DNA of 28,075 nucleotides, taken from contig JAWOIG010000202.1 in the NCBI GenBank assembly GCA_046484775.1, positions 1 to 28,075 on the forward strand. The letters are read 5' to 3'. Position 1 is the stretch's first letter; the number at the start of each line of letters is the position of its first letter. The notes beneath the pieces are model-generated. The model had not been told where the DNA came from. It ran no database searches and saw only the letters and a program-made list of their open reading frames with translations. Source of the DNA: JAFGQE01 sp046484775. GTDB lineage: Bacteria; Bacillota; Clostridia; DUPQ01. Shown here piece by piece: positions 5,824-13,736 of the stretch. Both the position numbers and the translations under genes were made by a program.

Positions 5824-7638
5824 TTATACATTTTTGTTGCGTAATCTTTTGGTTGGGTTGAGCTCCCTTTTTCTCATTCTTATGTTAAGGGGTGTAACTT
5901 CGACAAGCTCATCATCCGAAATAAACTCAAGCGACTGCTCAAGGCTCAGGTTCTTGATATTGATAAGTTTCAAGGATTCATCAGAACCGGACGCCCTGAC
6001 ATTTGTGAGCTGCTTGTTCTTGCAGACATTTATGTCAATATCGTCAGCCTTTGCATTTTCGCCGGTGATCATGCCTGTGTATACTTTCGTTCTGGCATCT
6101 ATGAAGAGAGTTCCCCTTTTCTGGGCGTTGAACAAACCGTATATCGTGGATTCCCCGGCTTCGAAGGCAACCATGGATCCCCTTGTCCTTCTGGCAATAT
6201 CCGGGCCAAGCGGCTCGAAATCGTCAAAAGTATGGTTCATGATTCCGGTGCCCTTGGTATCGGTCAGCATCTCGGAATAGTAACCGATCAGATTCTTGGC
6301 GGGAATTTTAAATTCCAGGCGGGTCGAGCCCTGCACGCCATGCTCCATTGAAAGGATTTCACCTTTGCGGGCCCCGACCTTTTGCATGACAGTTCCGACA
6401 TGCTCTTCAGGCACATCAATTATAAGATACTCGATGGGTTCATATTTTTTACCGTCAATTGTCTTTATGACGACAGCCGGCCTGGACACCTGGAATTCAT
6501 AGCCTTCCCGGCGCATGGTCTCGATTAAAATTGACAGATGAAGTTCGCCCCTGCCGAGAACCTTGAACGAATCCATTGTTCCCGTGTCCTCTATATGAAG
6601 GCTCACATTGCTTTCAAGCTCCCGGTACAGCCTTTCCCGCAAGTGGCGGGAAGTAACGAATTTACCTTCCTTGCCGGCGAGGGGGCTGTTGTTGACGCTG
6701 AATATCATCGATATGGTGGGCTCGTCTATATCCACGAAATCCACGGGATCCGGATTATCGACTGCGCATACGGAATCGCCTATGTGAATCTGCGGTATGC
6801 CTGAAAGTGCTATAATGTCGCCCATTGAGGATGTTTCGGTTTCAATCCGCTGCAGGCCGTTGAAAGTATAAAGTTTGGTAACCTTTGAATCAATTATCTC
6901 GCCGTTTTTTTTACACAGAACGATATCGTCGTTTTGTGAAACGGTTCCCCTTGTAATCTTGCCGATTCCGATTCTGCCGACATATTTATCATAATCGATG
7001 CTGGAAACAAGGCACTGGAAGTCGCCATTGGCATCACCGTCGGGTGCCGGTATGCTTTTGATTATTGCATCAAGCAGCGGCTTGACATTCTCAGGCTTAT
7101 CACCAAGGTTCTTGATTGCGTAGCCTTCCTTAGCCGAAGTGAAAATTATCGGGAAGTCAAGCTGGTCCTCGCTTATTTGAAGGCTTATGAATAAATCGAG
7201 TATTTCATCATACACTTCCTCTGCCCGGGCATCATGGCGGTCTATCTTATTTATGACAACGATGGGCACAAGATTAAGGTGAAGCGCTTTTCTGAGGACG
7301 AATCTAGTCTGGGGCATTGGACCTTCGAATGCGTCGACAAGCAAAAGCACACCGTCTACCATTTTAAGAACCCTTTCAACCTCGCCTCCAAAATCTGCGT
7401 GGCCGGGTGTATCGATTATATTGATTTTCTTCCCAAGATAATTTATTGCAGTGTTCTTTGAAAATATTGTTATTCCCCGTTCTCTTTCAAGATCGTTGGA
7501 ATCCATCATTCTCTCCGTGGTTTGCTGATTTTCCCTGAAAACTCCGCTTTGTTTAAGAAGCTCGTCCACAAGGGTCGTCTTGCCATGGTCGACATGCGCT
7601 ATTATTGCTATATTCCTGATATCTTCTCTTTTACTCAA
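5824..7638 (-). CDS. typA: Ribosome-associated translational GTPase TypA/BipA
   Basis: The 604-residue protein has the usual length for TypA. It carries all GTPase motifs: AHVDHGKT (14-21), RGIT (54-57), DTPGH (76-80) and NKID (130-133). EF-G-like domains and the TypA-specific C-terminal domain follow. BipA binds the 70S ribosome and assists ribosome biogenesis and stress adaptation. The start is TTG at 7638 with GGAG 7 bases upstream. No ATG fits, since the conserved N-terminus SKREDIRNIAIIAH begins immediately. It appears to be a single-gene unit with its own promoter at 7671-7698. I see no terminator between it and the RiPP operon, so some readthrough into that operon is possible. Confidence 0.97.
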   Translation of the reverse strand: MSKREDIRNIAIIAHVDHGKTTLVDELLKQSGVFRENQQTTERMMDSNDLERERGITIFSKNTAINYLGKKINIIDTPGHADFGGEVERVLKMVDGVLLLVDAFEGPMPQTRFVLRKALHLNLVPIVVINKIDRHDARAEEVYDEILDLFISLQISEDQLDFPIIFTSAKEGYAIKNLGDKPENVKPLLDAIIKSIPAPDGDANGDFQCLVSSIDYDKYVGRIGIGKITRGTVSQNDDIVLCKKNGEIIDSKVTKLYTFNGLQRIETETSSMGDIIALSGIPQIHIGDSVCAVDNPDPVDFVDIDEPTISMIFSVNNSPLAGKEGKFVTSRHLRERLYRELESNVSLHIEDTGTMDSFKVLGRGELHLSILIETMRREGYEFQVSRPAVVIKTIDGKKYEPIEYLIIDVPEEHVGTVMQKVGARKGEILSMEHGVQGSTRLEFKIPAKNLIGYYSEMLTDTKGTGIMNHTFDDFEPLGPDIARRTRGSMVAFEAGESTIYGLFNAQKRGTLFIDARTKVYTGMITGENAKADDIDINVCKNKQLTNVRASGSDESLKLINIKNLSLEQSLEFISDDELVEVTPLNIRMRKRELNPTKRLRNKNV

Positions 7639-7670
7639 TTTTTTCTCCGCTCAATATATATACCCACGTA

Positions 7671-7698
7671 AGTATAACAAATGCAATGGATTTGGCAA
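7671..7698 (-). promoter_or_regulatory. Candidate typA promoter
   Basis: Read on the - strand, TTGCCA (7698-7693) and TATACT (7676-7671) are separated by 16 bases, 33 bases before the TTG start of typA. Both hexamers match 5 of 6 consensus bases. Confidence 0.55.
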
Positions 7699-7751
7699 TA
7701 AAAATCTATGGAAGCGGGGAACAGGCAAAAACATTCAGTTTGTATATGGAA

Positions 7752-7786
7752 TTATCAAACAGTTGCCTTGGGCAACTGTTTGATAA
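7752..7786. repeat. Palindromic repeat, copy 1
   Basis: A near-perfect inverted repeat: arms TTATCAAACAGTTGCC (7752-7767) and its complement (7771-7786) around a TTG loop, giving a 16-bp stem. The inner 31 bases (7754-7784) recur exactly, in the same orientation on the + strand, at 16044-16074. It lies 12 bases beyond the stop of the adjacent radical SAM gene. There is no U-tract, so it is not a classical terminator. It could be a REP-like element, a processing or stability hairpin, or a protein-binding site. Confidence 0.85.
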
Positions 7787-7798
7787 AGCCGTACAATG

Positions 7799-8896
7799 CT
7801 AAAGACCTGTGTCCGGTGAGTTTTTACGGACGGATTCCCGTATTGATTCAAGCTCGGTCTTTTTATGAAACAAAGCACATCCGTGTGTTTCGTCTTCGAG
7901 AAGATGGGTGTTATCCCTAATTGCCTTAAGGAATGGCGAGCGAAGGGCTTGCTCGAGGCCGATGATGCTGACATTGTCAAGCGACACAGGGGCAAAAGGA
8001 CAGGGCTCCACCGAACCATCCGCAGCAATGTGCAGGAAACCTCTTCCTGCGGCCAGGCATCCGCCGAAGGGTTTTTCGTCGCCGGGGAATGCAACTGTGA
8101 ACAAGTCCTTTCGCTTGTGATCAGACAGCCATCCAAGCATGGCAACACGTTGTTGTTCATTAAGCTCGATTGCTTTTGTATCGCTTATGAAAGGAACATA
8201 ATCTATGAAAAAGACCGAGGATGCGCCGCTTTTCCGGCATTGGGCAAGGAATGCGTCGTTAAGGACTTTATTATAGTTAACGGCAGTCACGGTAACCGAA
8301 AGTCCAAACTGCTTGTTCTTGGAAACCAAAGTGCTCATGGCTTTGGTAATTTTGTCATGCATGCCTGCGCCTCTTCTTGAGTCCGTGCTCTCCATATCGC
8401 CTTCTATGCTTATAATGGGATATATGTTCACCGCCTTGATCAACTCCACGAAATTTGAATCGGCAAGCGCAAGGCCGTTTGTAAATACCACAAATAAAAG
8501 ATTCCGATGCTTTTTCATTAATTGCGGCAGATCGGCTCTTGCAAAAGGTTCCCCGCCTGCGGTTATTATTACTCCTATTCCGAGTCTTTCGGAATCATGG
8601 AGAAGTTTGTCAAGCCCGGCGCCGTCCATATCCTCGCCGACCCTTCCATGTGCCTTGTCATAGCAGCCTTTGCAGTTAAGATTGCATTTTTTGGTTGCAG
8701 AAAGAATCATATATGGAGGCACATGCAGGCCTTCTGATAATACAGCCCTTCGTTTCCGCGCCGAAGCCATTTGAATCAAGACAAGCCTGTATGCAAGCGG
8801 CAACAGCCCGGGCCGCCTGAAAATAAACGAACAAACTTCCCTTGTCCAGTTCCTTACGTCCTTGTCGAGTCTTGCCGAGAGTTCCATTTCATTCAT
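7799..8896 (-). CDS. Radical SAM protein with SPASM-like C-terminus
   Basis: The 365-residue protein has the radical SAM motif CNLNCKGC (C71, C75, C78), AGGEP (113-117), and a C-terminal cysteine set. The latter includes C280 in GGCLAAGRG, C299 in VEPCPF and C340, which could bind an auxiliary iron-sulfur cluster. It resembles a clostridial radical SAM family of unknown substrate. Known SPASM enzymes act on peptides or proteins (PqqE, sulfatase maturases, sactionine synthases), but nothing here fixes the substrate. I chose ATG 8896 because AAGGG lies 8 bases upstream; an upstream in-frame codon at 8947 has no such site. It is divergent from dgkA-sulfatase. A link to sulfatase maturation is possible but unproven. 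Confidence 0.85.
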   Translation of the reverse strand: MNEMELSARLDKDVRNWTREVCSFIFRRPGLLPLAYRLVLIQMASARKRRAVLSEGLHVPPYMILSATKKCNLNCKGCYDKAHGRVGEDMDGAGLDKLLHDSERLGIGVIITAGGEPFARADLPQLMKKHRNLLFVVFTNGLALADSNFVELIKAVNIYPIISIEGDMESTDSRRGAGMHDKITKAMSTLVSKNKQFGLSVTVTAVNYNKVLNDAFLAQCRKSGASSVFFIDYVPFISDTKAIELNEQQRVAMLGWLSDHKRKDLFTVAFPGDEKPFGGCLAAGRGFLHIAADGSVEPCPFAPVSLDNVSIIGLEQALRSPFLKAIRDNTHLLEDETHGCALFHKKTELESIRESVRKNSPDTGL

Positions 8897-9223
8897 AATG
8901 CAGACCCTTCTTATTAATACATAATATATTACCTTATCAACCGCCATCCTGAAAGGGGTTAAGTGTTAATATCGCATTAAGACAGCATTGCCTAATTATA
9001 GTTATCCTGTTCCCCAAAGGCATAAAGATTGCAATAACCGAGGCATTTTTTGCTTGAATGCCACGGAGGATGATGTTGAAAATCCGGATTATGTTTGAAT
9101 AACTTCCCAGGGAAAAGCAGCCAGGGATATTTTGGCAATTGCCGTTCTGCCTGAAATTGCATATCAAGGGGAAAAGCGATAAAATCATTTGTGTAGACGA
9201 TTATTTATCCGGCGGAGGTTTGA
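8897..9223. other. Divergent intergenic region
   Basis: This 327-base region separates the - strand radical SAM gene from the + strand dgkA operon. It holds a good + strand promoter (9157-9185). A possible - strand -35 TTGATA (8940-8935) has only a poor -10 near 8915-8920. An 83-codon open frame on the - strand has no ribosome binding site or recognisable family and I do not accept it. No RNA or repeat is seen. Confidence 0.5.
9157..9185 (+). promoter_or_regulatory. Candidate promoter of dgkA-sulfatase-MBL operon
   Basis: TTGCAT (9157-9162) and TAAAAT (9180-9185) are separated by exactly 17 bases, 38 bases before the dgkA start. The -10 matches 5 of 6 and the -35 matches 4 of 6 consensus bases. 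Confidence 0.6.
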
Positions 9224-9592
9224 ATGAAAAAAAGCAGGATCAAAATCATAAAGAGCTTCAGGGATGCCGTCAAGGGGATCATTTACATATTCATGACGCA
9301 AAGGAATTTCCGTATACAGGCGATATGCTTTCTGCTGGTGCTGTTTGCCGCGCTATTGCTTCAACTGAGCCTATCCGAGACAGCCATAGTGGTATTTGCA
9401 GGGGGTATGGTGCTGGTCGGCGAGATGGTTAATACCGGTTTGGAAAAACTCGTGGACTTGATCAAACCGGATTATCATCCCCTGGTCAGGACGATAAAGG
9501 ATATTTCGGCGGGTGTCGTCCTTATAAGCTCATTCCTGGCGGTAATCATCGGCGTGATAATATTTCTGCCGAAGATAATAGAATTATTCTGA
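9224..9592 (+). CDS. dgkA: Undecaprenol/diacylglycerol kinase (DgkA family)
   Basis: A small integral membrane kinase of 122 residues with three predicted transmembrane helices (about 32-50, 52-70 and 96-116) and an amphipathic N-terminus. The active-site signature GEMVNTGLEKLVDLI (66-80) supplies E67, N70, E74 and D78, and KDISAG (92-97) is the second conserved block. In Gram-positives this family mainly phosphorylates undecaprenol, recycling the carrier lipid for cell-wall synthesis. The family also includes diacylglycerol kinase, and sequence alone does not decide between them. GGAGG lies 5 bases before the ATG. It heads an operon with a sulfatase (22-base gap) and a metallo-hydrolase. Confidence 0.92.
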   Translation: MKKSRIKIIKSFRDAVKGIIYIFMTQRNFRIQAICFLLVLFAALLLQLSLSETAIVVFAGGMVLVGEMVNTGLEKLVDLIKPDYHPLVRTIKDISAGVVLISSFLAVIIGVIIFLPKIIELF

Positions 9593-9614
9593 CCATGGGA
9601 GACGGGGGTTATTG

Positions 9615-11081
9615 ATGAGAATTTTATTTTTGGACCTTGACACGCTTCGGCCGGATCACCTGGGATGTTATGGATACCACAGGAATACATCGCCGAACAT
9701 AGACGGCATAGCGGACGAAGGAATGATATTTACCAACTACTACACTCCGAATGCACCATGTCTTCCTTCCAGGGCTTCATTGATATCAGGTAAATTCGGC
9801 ATTCTTCACGGTGCGGTCAATCATGGCGGCTCGACGGCTGACATGGACAAGCAGGGATCCAAAAGACAGTTCAGGAGTGAAATCGGAACCGAATCGATTA
9901 CATGCATGCTCAGGAACGCCGGTTTTCACACCGTGAGCATAAGTCCTTTTGCTGAAAGACACTCCTCTTTTTGGTTTTATTCGGGGTTCAACGAAATGTA
10001 CAATACCGGCAAGGGCGGGATGGAATCCGCCGAGGATGTCACGCCCGTGGCAATGGATTGGCTTGACAGGAATGCAAAAGAGGACAATTGGTTCCTGCAT
10101 ATAAACTACTGGGATGCGCATACTCCCTACAGGGCTCCCGGGGAATTCGGGAATCCTTTTGAAGGGGAACCGTTGACCGCCTGGCTGACGGAAGAGGTAA
10201 TGAAGGAACACGAGTCAAATATCGGTCCTCACGGCGCATGCGAGATAAGCATGTATGACGACAGTACAAATCCGGCATACCCAAGGCACCCGGGAAGCAT
10301 ATCGGGGCTCGCCGGCGCCAGGATCATGATGGATGGCTACGACTGCGGCATAAGGTATATGGACGGACATATCGGCAGAATCATTGAAAAACTGAAACAC
10401 AACGGCGTATGGGAGGATACCGCGGTAATCGTGACGTCCGACCATGGCGAAAACATGGGTGAACTTGGAATATGGGGAGAGCATGCCACGGCTGACAACA
10501 TAACGCCGAAAATACCCATGGTGATCAAATGGCCCGGGGGATCAATGGGAGCCAAAGATGATGCCCTCCACTATAATATAGACCTGGCGCCGACTCTGGC
10601 GGAGATTCTAGGACAGAAAGGCATGCCGTCATGGGAAGGAGCTTCTTATGCGAAGGCAATCCTGGAAGGCTCGGAGTGCGGAAGGGAAGAATTGATTTTG
10701 GAGCAATGCGCGCATGTGTGCCAGAGAAGCGTGCGGTTCGGCGACTGGATATATATAAGGACATATCATGACGGATATCACCTTTTCCCGAAGGAGATGC
10801 TGTTCAATGTTGAAGATGACCCGCACGAGCAGCATGATCTGGCCAAGGATAATCCCGGAGTCTGCAAAGATGCGGCATGGCGGCTGATGAACTGGCACGA
10901 TACGATGATGGCAAAGAGGAAAGATGCGCAGGACCCGCTTTGGATAACTGTCCGCGAAGGCGGACCTCTGCATGCAAGGGGATTCCTTGCAGACTATATC
11001 AAGCGGTTGATTGCGACGGGAAGAGAGGAAGGGGTGGCTGAACTCATAAAAAGACATCCCGGGGAGGTTTTGGATGAATAA
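9615..11081 (+). CDS. Type I (formylglycine) sulfatase-family hydrolase
   Basis: The 488-residue protein of the alkaline phosphatase/sulfatase fold begins directly with the metal-binding strand ILFLDLDTLRPDHLG (D7, D9). It carries the formylglycine signature CLPSR (C49-R53) and a second metal site, TSDHGE, followed by a downstream GEHAT segment. It has no signal peptide, so it is probably cytoplasmic. Substrates could be sulfated sugars, other sulfate esters or phosphonate/phosphate diesters, since the same fold serves all of these. Cys49 must be oxidised to formylglycine by a maturase, usually an anaerobic radical SAM enzyme in such bacteria. ATG 9615 was chosen over TTG 9612 because GGGGG lies 6 bases upstream. 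Its stop overlaps the next gene by 8 bases. Confidence 0.9.
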   Translation: MRILFLDLDTLRPDHLGCYGYHRNTSPNIDGIADEGMIFTNYYTPNAPCLPSRASLISGKFGILHGAVNHGGSTADMDKQGSKRQFRSEIGTESITCMLRNAGFHTVSISPFAERHSSFWFYSGFNEMYNTGKGGMESAEDVTPVAMDWLDRNAKEDNWFLHINYWDAHTPYRAPGEFGNPFEGEPLTAWLTEEVMKEHESNIGPHGACEISMYDDSTNPAYPRHPGSISGLAGARIMMDGYDCGIRYMDGHIGRIIEKLKHNGVWEDTAVIVTSDHGENMGELGIWGEHATADNITPKIPMVIKWPGGSMGAKDDALHYNIDLAPTLAEILGQKGMPSWEGASYAKAILEGSECGREELILEQCAHVCQRSVRFGDWIYIRTYHDGYHLFPKEMLFNVEDDPHEQHDLAKDNPGVCKDAAWRLMNWHDTMMAKRKDAQDPLWITVREGGPLHARGFLADYIKRLIATGREEGVAELIKRHPGEVLDE

Positions 11082-11784
11082 ATACATAACACAAATCAGC
11101 AGATTGTCCATCGGAGGCTCAAACTCATATCTGCTTGCATGCGCTCAGGGCTATATCCTTATCGATACCGGCATGAAAGGGTCCGGCGCTCGACTTTCAA
11201 GAGAGTTGAAACGGCTCGGGATCGAACCCGGTGAAATCAAGCTCATAATTCTGACTCATGGACACTATGACCATGCGGCGGGACTCAGTGAAGTCCGTGA
11301 ACTGACAAAAGCCCCGGTGGCTGTACACGGGGCAGAGATCGATCTGGATTTAGAGAGTGTTCGAAAGGACAGGAATGAATCAACATTTTCATACAGGCTT
11401 ATAGTGGGTATTTTAAAAAAAATCACTCCCGAGGGAGAATCGGGCTATATCATTAATCCGGAGATTGTGATAGGAGATGAGCTTGGGCTTGAGAATTTCG
11501 GGGTTGATGCAAAGATAATACATACGCCGGGTCATACGCCGGGGTCTGTAAGTGTGATTACCGGCGACGGACAATGCGTCTGCGGGGATTCTCTTTTCAA
11601 TATATTCCCTGGCAGCCATTATCCTATAATCGTATATGACAAGAAACTTCTCGCGAAAACATATTCAAGGCTGGAGGCGGAGGACTGCAATGTATATTAC
11701 CCCGGCCACGGAGACTCTATAAGCAGGACAAAGTTCAATAAAAGAATCGCGGGCAAAAAAAAGTTCATGTCGCCGGAAAAATAG
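11074..11784 (+). CDS. Metallo-beta-lactamase-fold hydrolase
   Basis: The 236-residue protein has the zinc-binding motif THGHYDH (61-67; H62, H64, D66, H67), with further ligands H154 (TPGHTPGS), D172 (CGDSLF) and H212 (YPGHGD). This is the glyoxalase II-like dinuclear subset, which hydrolyses thioesters, lactones or phosphodiesters. The substrate cannot be told from sequence. It has no signal peptide. The start overlaps the sulfatase stop by 8 bases, with GGGGAGG 7 bases upstream, so it is translationally coupled to the sulfatase. The pairing suggests it acts on a product of the same pathway, which is inference. Confidence 0.9.
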   Translation: MNKYITQISRLSIGGSNSYLLACAQGYILIDTGMKGSGARLSRELKRLGIEPGEIKLIILTHGHYDHAAGLSEVRELTKAPVAVHGAEIDLDLESVRKDRNESTFSYRLIVGILKKITPEGESGYIINPEIVIGDELGLENFGVDAKIIHTPGHTPGSVSVITGDGQCVCGDSLFNIFPGSHYPIIVYDKKLLAKTYSRLEAEDCNVYYPGHGDSISRTKFNKRIAGKKKFMSPEK

Positions 11785-11892
11785 AGTGATGGCAACCATG
11801 ATTATTTCACATGCAAAATACTGAGAACATGCGGGGACACTGAAACGATGGGTTTTCTTTCGGACAACCTGATGCACTGATTCGGGCTTATT

Positions 11893-11919
11893 GAATAACT
11901 TGAAAACCCCTTGTTATTC
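11893..11919 (-). terminator. Weak hairpin downstream of gpsA
   Basis: A 7-bp inverted repeat (GAATAAC and GTTATTC, 13-base loop) lies 9 bases beyond the gpsA stop in the convergent gap between the metallo-hydrolase gene and gpsA. It lacks a U-tract, so a terminator role is only suggested by position. Confidence 0.2.
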
Positions 11920-11927
11920 CGAATTCC

Positions 11928-12893
11928 CTAATTCCTGAATTCGAATTTCGGAGGACGGACGAACAATTCGACAAGGCTTTCCCGTGCATCGGCATTTTTA
12001 TAAAGAACCGAATGAACGACCTTCGATATCGGCATATCCACATTGTATTTTTGGGAAAGCACAAGCAATGACCGGACAGTCGATGCGCCTTCGGCAAGTC
12101 TTTGAAAATTCCTGCCCAGAACAAAATCCTCGCCCAGCCTTCTGTTCCTGCTGTAAGATGAAAATAATGTGGCTTCGTAATCACCAAGATGGGAAAGGCC
12201 ATATACAGTTTCCATGTTTCCGCCCATTGCTACAACCAAACGGGAAACCTCCCGTGCCCCGCGGGCCATCAAGGCGCCCTTCAGGCTTGAATATCCAAGT
12301 CCGTCAAGCATTCCGGCTGCTATTCCGATTACATTCTTGGCCGCCGCACCAACTTCGGTTCCTATGATATCTTCCCCGTAATACAGTCTGATGAGCGGAC
12401 TTGCGACGATTGCAGCCAGCGATTTGGTCAGACCTGTATCCTTTGAATCCATTACCATGCAGCTCGGGATCCCGGCGACAAAGTTCTGGACATGGCCGGG
12501 CCCAACCAGGACAGCTGTCCGGACATCATTCCCAAGCACATCTTCCATTACCTCGGTCAGCCTCATTCCGGTTTCGTTTTCCAGGCCTTTCATGCAAAGC
12601 ACATAAGTCCGGTCCGCAAAACCCAGGGCATTGATTTCACCAGCGAGGCTTCGAAGCTGCATGGAATCTATCGATATGAAGACATGGTCTGAGAAGCCAA
12701 GCGCTTTTTCAAGCGAGGTCTCGATTGACACAGATGGATCCAGTTCCATGTATTCGTTTTTCCCGGTATCGGCAAGTTGCCTGAGATTTTCAGAGGAGGC
12801 CCTGCCGTAAAGGAGGACGCTGTTTTCCAGTCCGCTCAGATATCCAGACAGAAAGGTTCCCCATCTTCCGCATCCGATTACTGTGATTTTCAA
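11928..12893 (-). CDS. gpsA: NAD(P)-dependent glycerol-3-phosphate dehydrogenase
   Basis: GpsA reduces dihydroxyacetone phosphate to sn-glycerol-3-phosphate for phospholipid synthesis. The 321-residue protein has an N-terminal Rossmann motif GCGRWG (7-12), the catalytic Lys in EVGAAAKN (K186), and a C-terminal block with GDYEATLFSSYSRNRRLG, the divergent counterpart of the family's GDL...SRNRR.G signature. The usual SGPSFA-type motif reads VGPGHVQNF, so this is a somewhat divergent member. The start is TTG at 12893 behind GGAGG at 6 bases. The upstream ATG (12905) overlaps that site and would add four residues. It follows a small membrane protein gene by 37 bases on the same strand and probably shares its promoter. 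Confidence 0.9.
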   Translation of the reverse strand: MKITVIGCGRWGTFLSGYLSGLENSVLLYGRASSENLRQLADTGKNEYMELDPSVSIETSLEKALGFSDHVFISIDSMQLRSLAGEINALGFADRTYVLCMKGLENETGMRLTEVMEDVLGNDVRTAVLVGPGHVQNFVAGIPSCMVMDSKDTGLTKSLAAIVASPLIRLYYGEDIIGTEVGAAAKNVIGIAAGMLDGLGYSSLKGALMARGAREVSRLVVAMGGNMETVYGLSHLGDYEATLFSSYSRNRRLGEDFVLGRNFQRLAEGASTVRSLLVLSQKYNVDMPISKVVHSVLYKNADARESLVELFVRPPKFEFRN

Positions 12894-12930
12894 AATAACC
12901 TCCATATGCCTTCAAAATGGCAGGCTGCCG

Positions 12931-13425
12931 CTAGAATACCATGTGGCTCAGATGGTGGCTGAAGGATATAAGCAGGGAATTTAGTTCGAGCGCTCCTTGC
13001 AGGGTGAACAGCAGAAGAAGGATTCCTGAGCCAAGAAGAAATCCCTTGAAGAAACCATGTGCATAGCTATATCTTTTTTTCCGTAATACTATAAAGAATA
13101 CCGCTATGTATGTGAAGATTGCCGAGTTTCTGAGAATGGACTGCCATTTGGCTGCCGCGCTGTTTATCGTTTGGCTTAGCACCTCAAGCTCATGGTATGT
13201 TTCGTCGTTTATTTCCACGGTTATGCTGCCGTCATACGGTGTTTTGACAATCACATCACTTTCATTCGCCGTGAAACCGTAACCGAGAAAAGACAGGTCA
13301 GTGGGTTTATCGTTCATGCCGCTCATAAATATGATTATCAGGACCAGCGCAGCAATAAGCAGTGCTGTCGCAATGGCAAGAATCTTCAGGTCTTTCCTCT
13401 CAACGCCGATATTTTCTAAAAACAT
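12931..13425 (-). CDS. Hypothetical membrane protein, 164 aa
   Basis: I do not recognise a family. The protein has a charged N-terminus (MFLENIGVERKDLK), a transmembrane helix at about 14-34, and an extracytoplasmic segment of about 65 residues with a beta-rich part (VIVKTPYDGSITVEIND). Two more helices follow (about 99-115 and 126-150), ending in the unusual His-rich tail SFSHHLSHMVF. The ATG is well supported by GGAGG 6 bases upstream. It is the first gene of a probable two-gene operon with gpsA. A promoter about 120 bases upstream implies a longish untranslated leader. A role in envelope lipid metabolism is only guilt by association. Confidence 0.75.
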   Translation of the reverse strand: MFLENIGVERKDLKILAIATALLIAALVLIIIFMSGMNDKPTDLSFLGYGFTANESDVIVKTPYDGSITVEINDETYHELEVLSQTINSAAAKWQSILRNSAIFTYIAVFFIVLRKKRYSYAHGFFKGFLLGSGILLLLFTLQGALELNSLLISFSHHLSHMVF

Positions 13426-13550
13426 ATTCTACCTCCAGCTTGATTATTCATAGTCCCTGTCGGCTTATCCGCACGGGTTTTGCAAAGGAATCGATTGATC
13501 CATAAGGCTTCGGTAACCGGCGTTTGTCCAGGCCGCATGTCTTCCCAAAC

Positions 13551-13580
13551 ATTATACAAAAAAAACAAGCACATGAGCAA
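13551..13580 (-). promoter_or_regulatory. Candidate promoter of hypothetical-gpsA operon
   Basis: On the - strand, TTGCTC (13580-13575) and a perfect TATAAT (13556-13551) are 18 bases apart. The -10 ends about 125 bases before the ATG at 13425, leaving a leader of about 115 bases. Confidence 0.5.
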
Positions 13581-13678
13581 AAATAAAGGAATTATTTTTT
13601 TTGAATGGCGTAAATAAGAAATATCCATGGCAAATTATATCAGAAAACAAAGGAAATGGTTATCGATAAAAATATTCG

Positions 13679-13707
13679 TTGCATAAATATACAATAATAT
13701 GTATAAT
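13679..13707 (+). promoter_or_regulatory. Promoter of the amino-acid ABC transporter operon
   Basis: TTGCAT (13679-13684) and a perfect TATAAT (13702-13707) are exactly 17 bases apart, 29 bases before the binding-protein ATG. Confidence 0.7.
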
Positions 13708-13736
13708 ACTTACAATAAAGAATAAAGGAGTAGACA

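Larger units (their letters stand above)
13426..13736. other. Divergent intergenic region with two promoters
   Basis: This region separates the hypothetical-gpsA operon (-) from the amino-acid ABC transporter (+). It carries one promoter for each direction, listed separately. The - strand leader of roughly 115 bases between promoter and ATG is GC-richer than its surroundings and could be structured, but I cannot match it to a known riboswitch. A 70-codon - strand open frame here contains the promoter elements and is not accepted as a gene. Confidence 0.5.

Noticed and set aside
7754..7784. Palindrome as a classical intrinsic terminator
   Set aside because: The stem is strong but no run of T follows on either strand, in either copy.
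8937..9188. 83-codon - strand open frame in the gap before dgkA
   Set aside because: No ribosome binding site or family resemblance, and it contains the complement of the dgkA promoter.
11074..11784. Metallo-beta-lactamase-fold protein as a displaced walJ
   Set aside because: It lies in an operon with the sulfatase far from wal genes and shows glyoxalase II-like features rather than a clear WalJ signature.
13416..13628. 70-codon - strand open frame with a hydrophobic stretch, upstream of the 164-residue membrane protein
   Set aside because: It has no ribosome binding site, contains the -35/-10 elements of the downstream operon, and its second half has no protein character.
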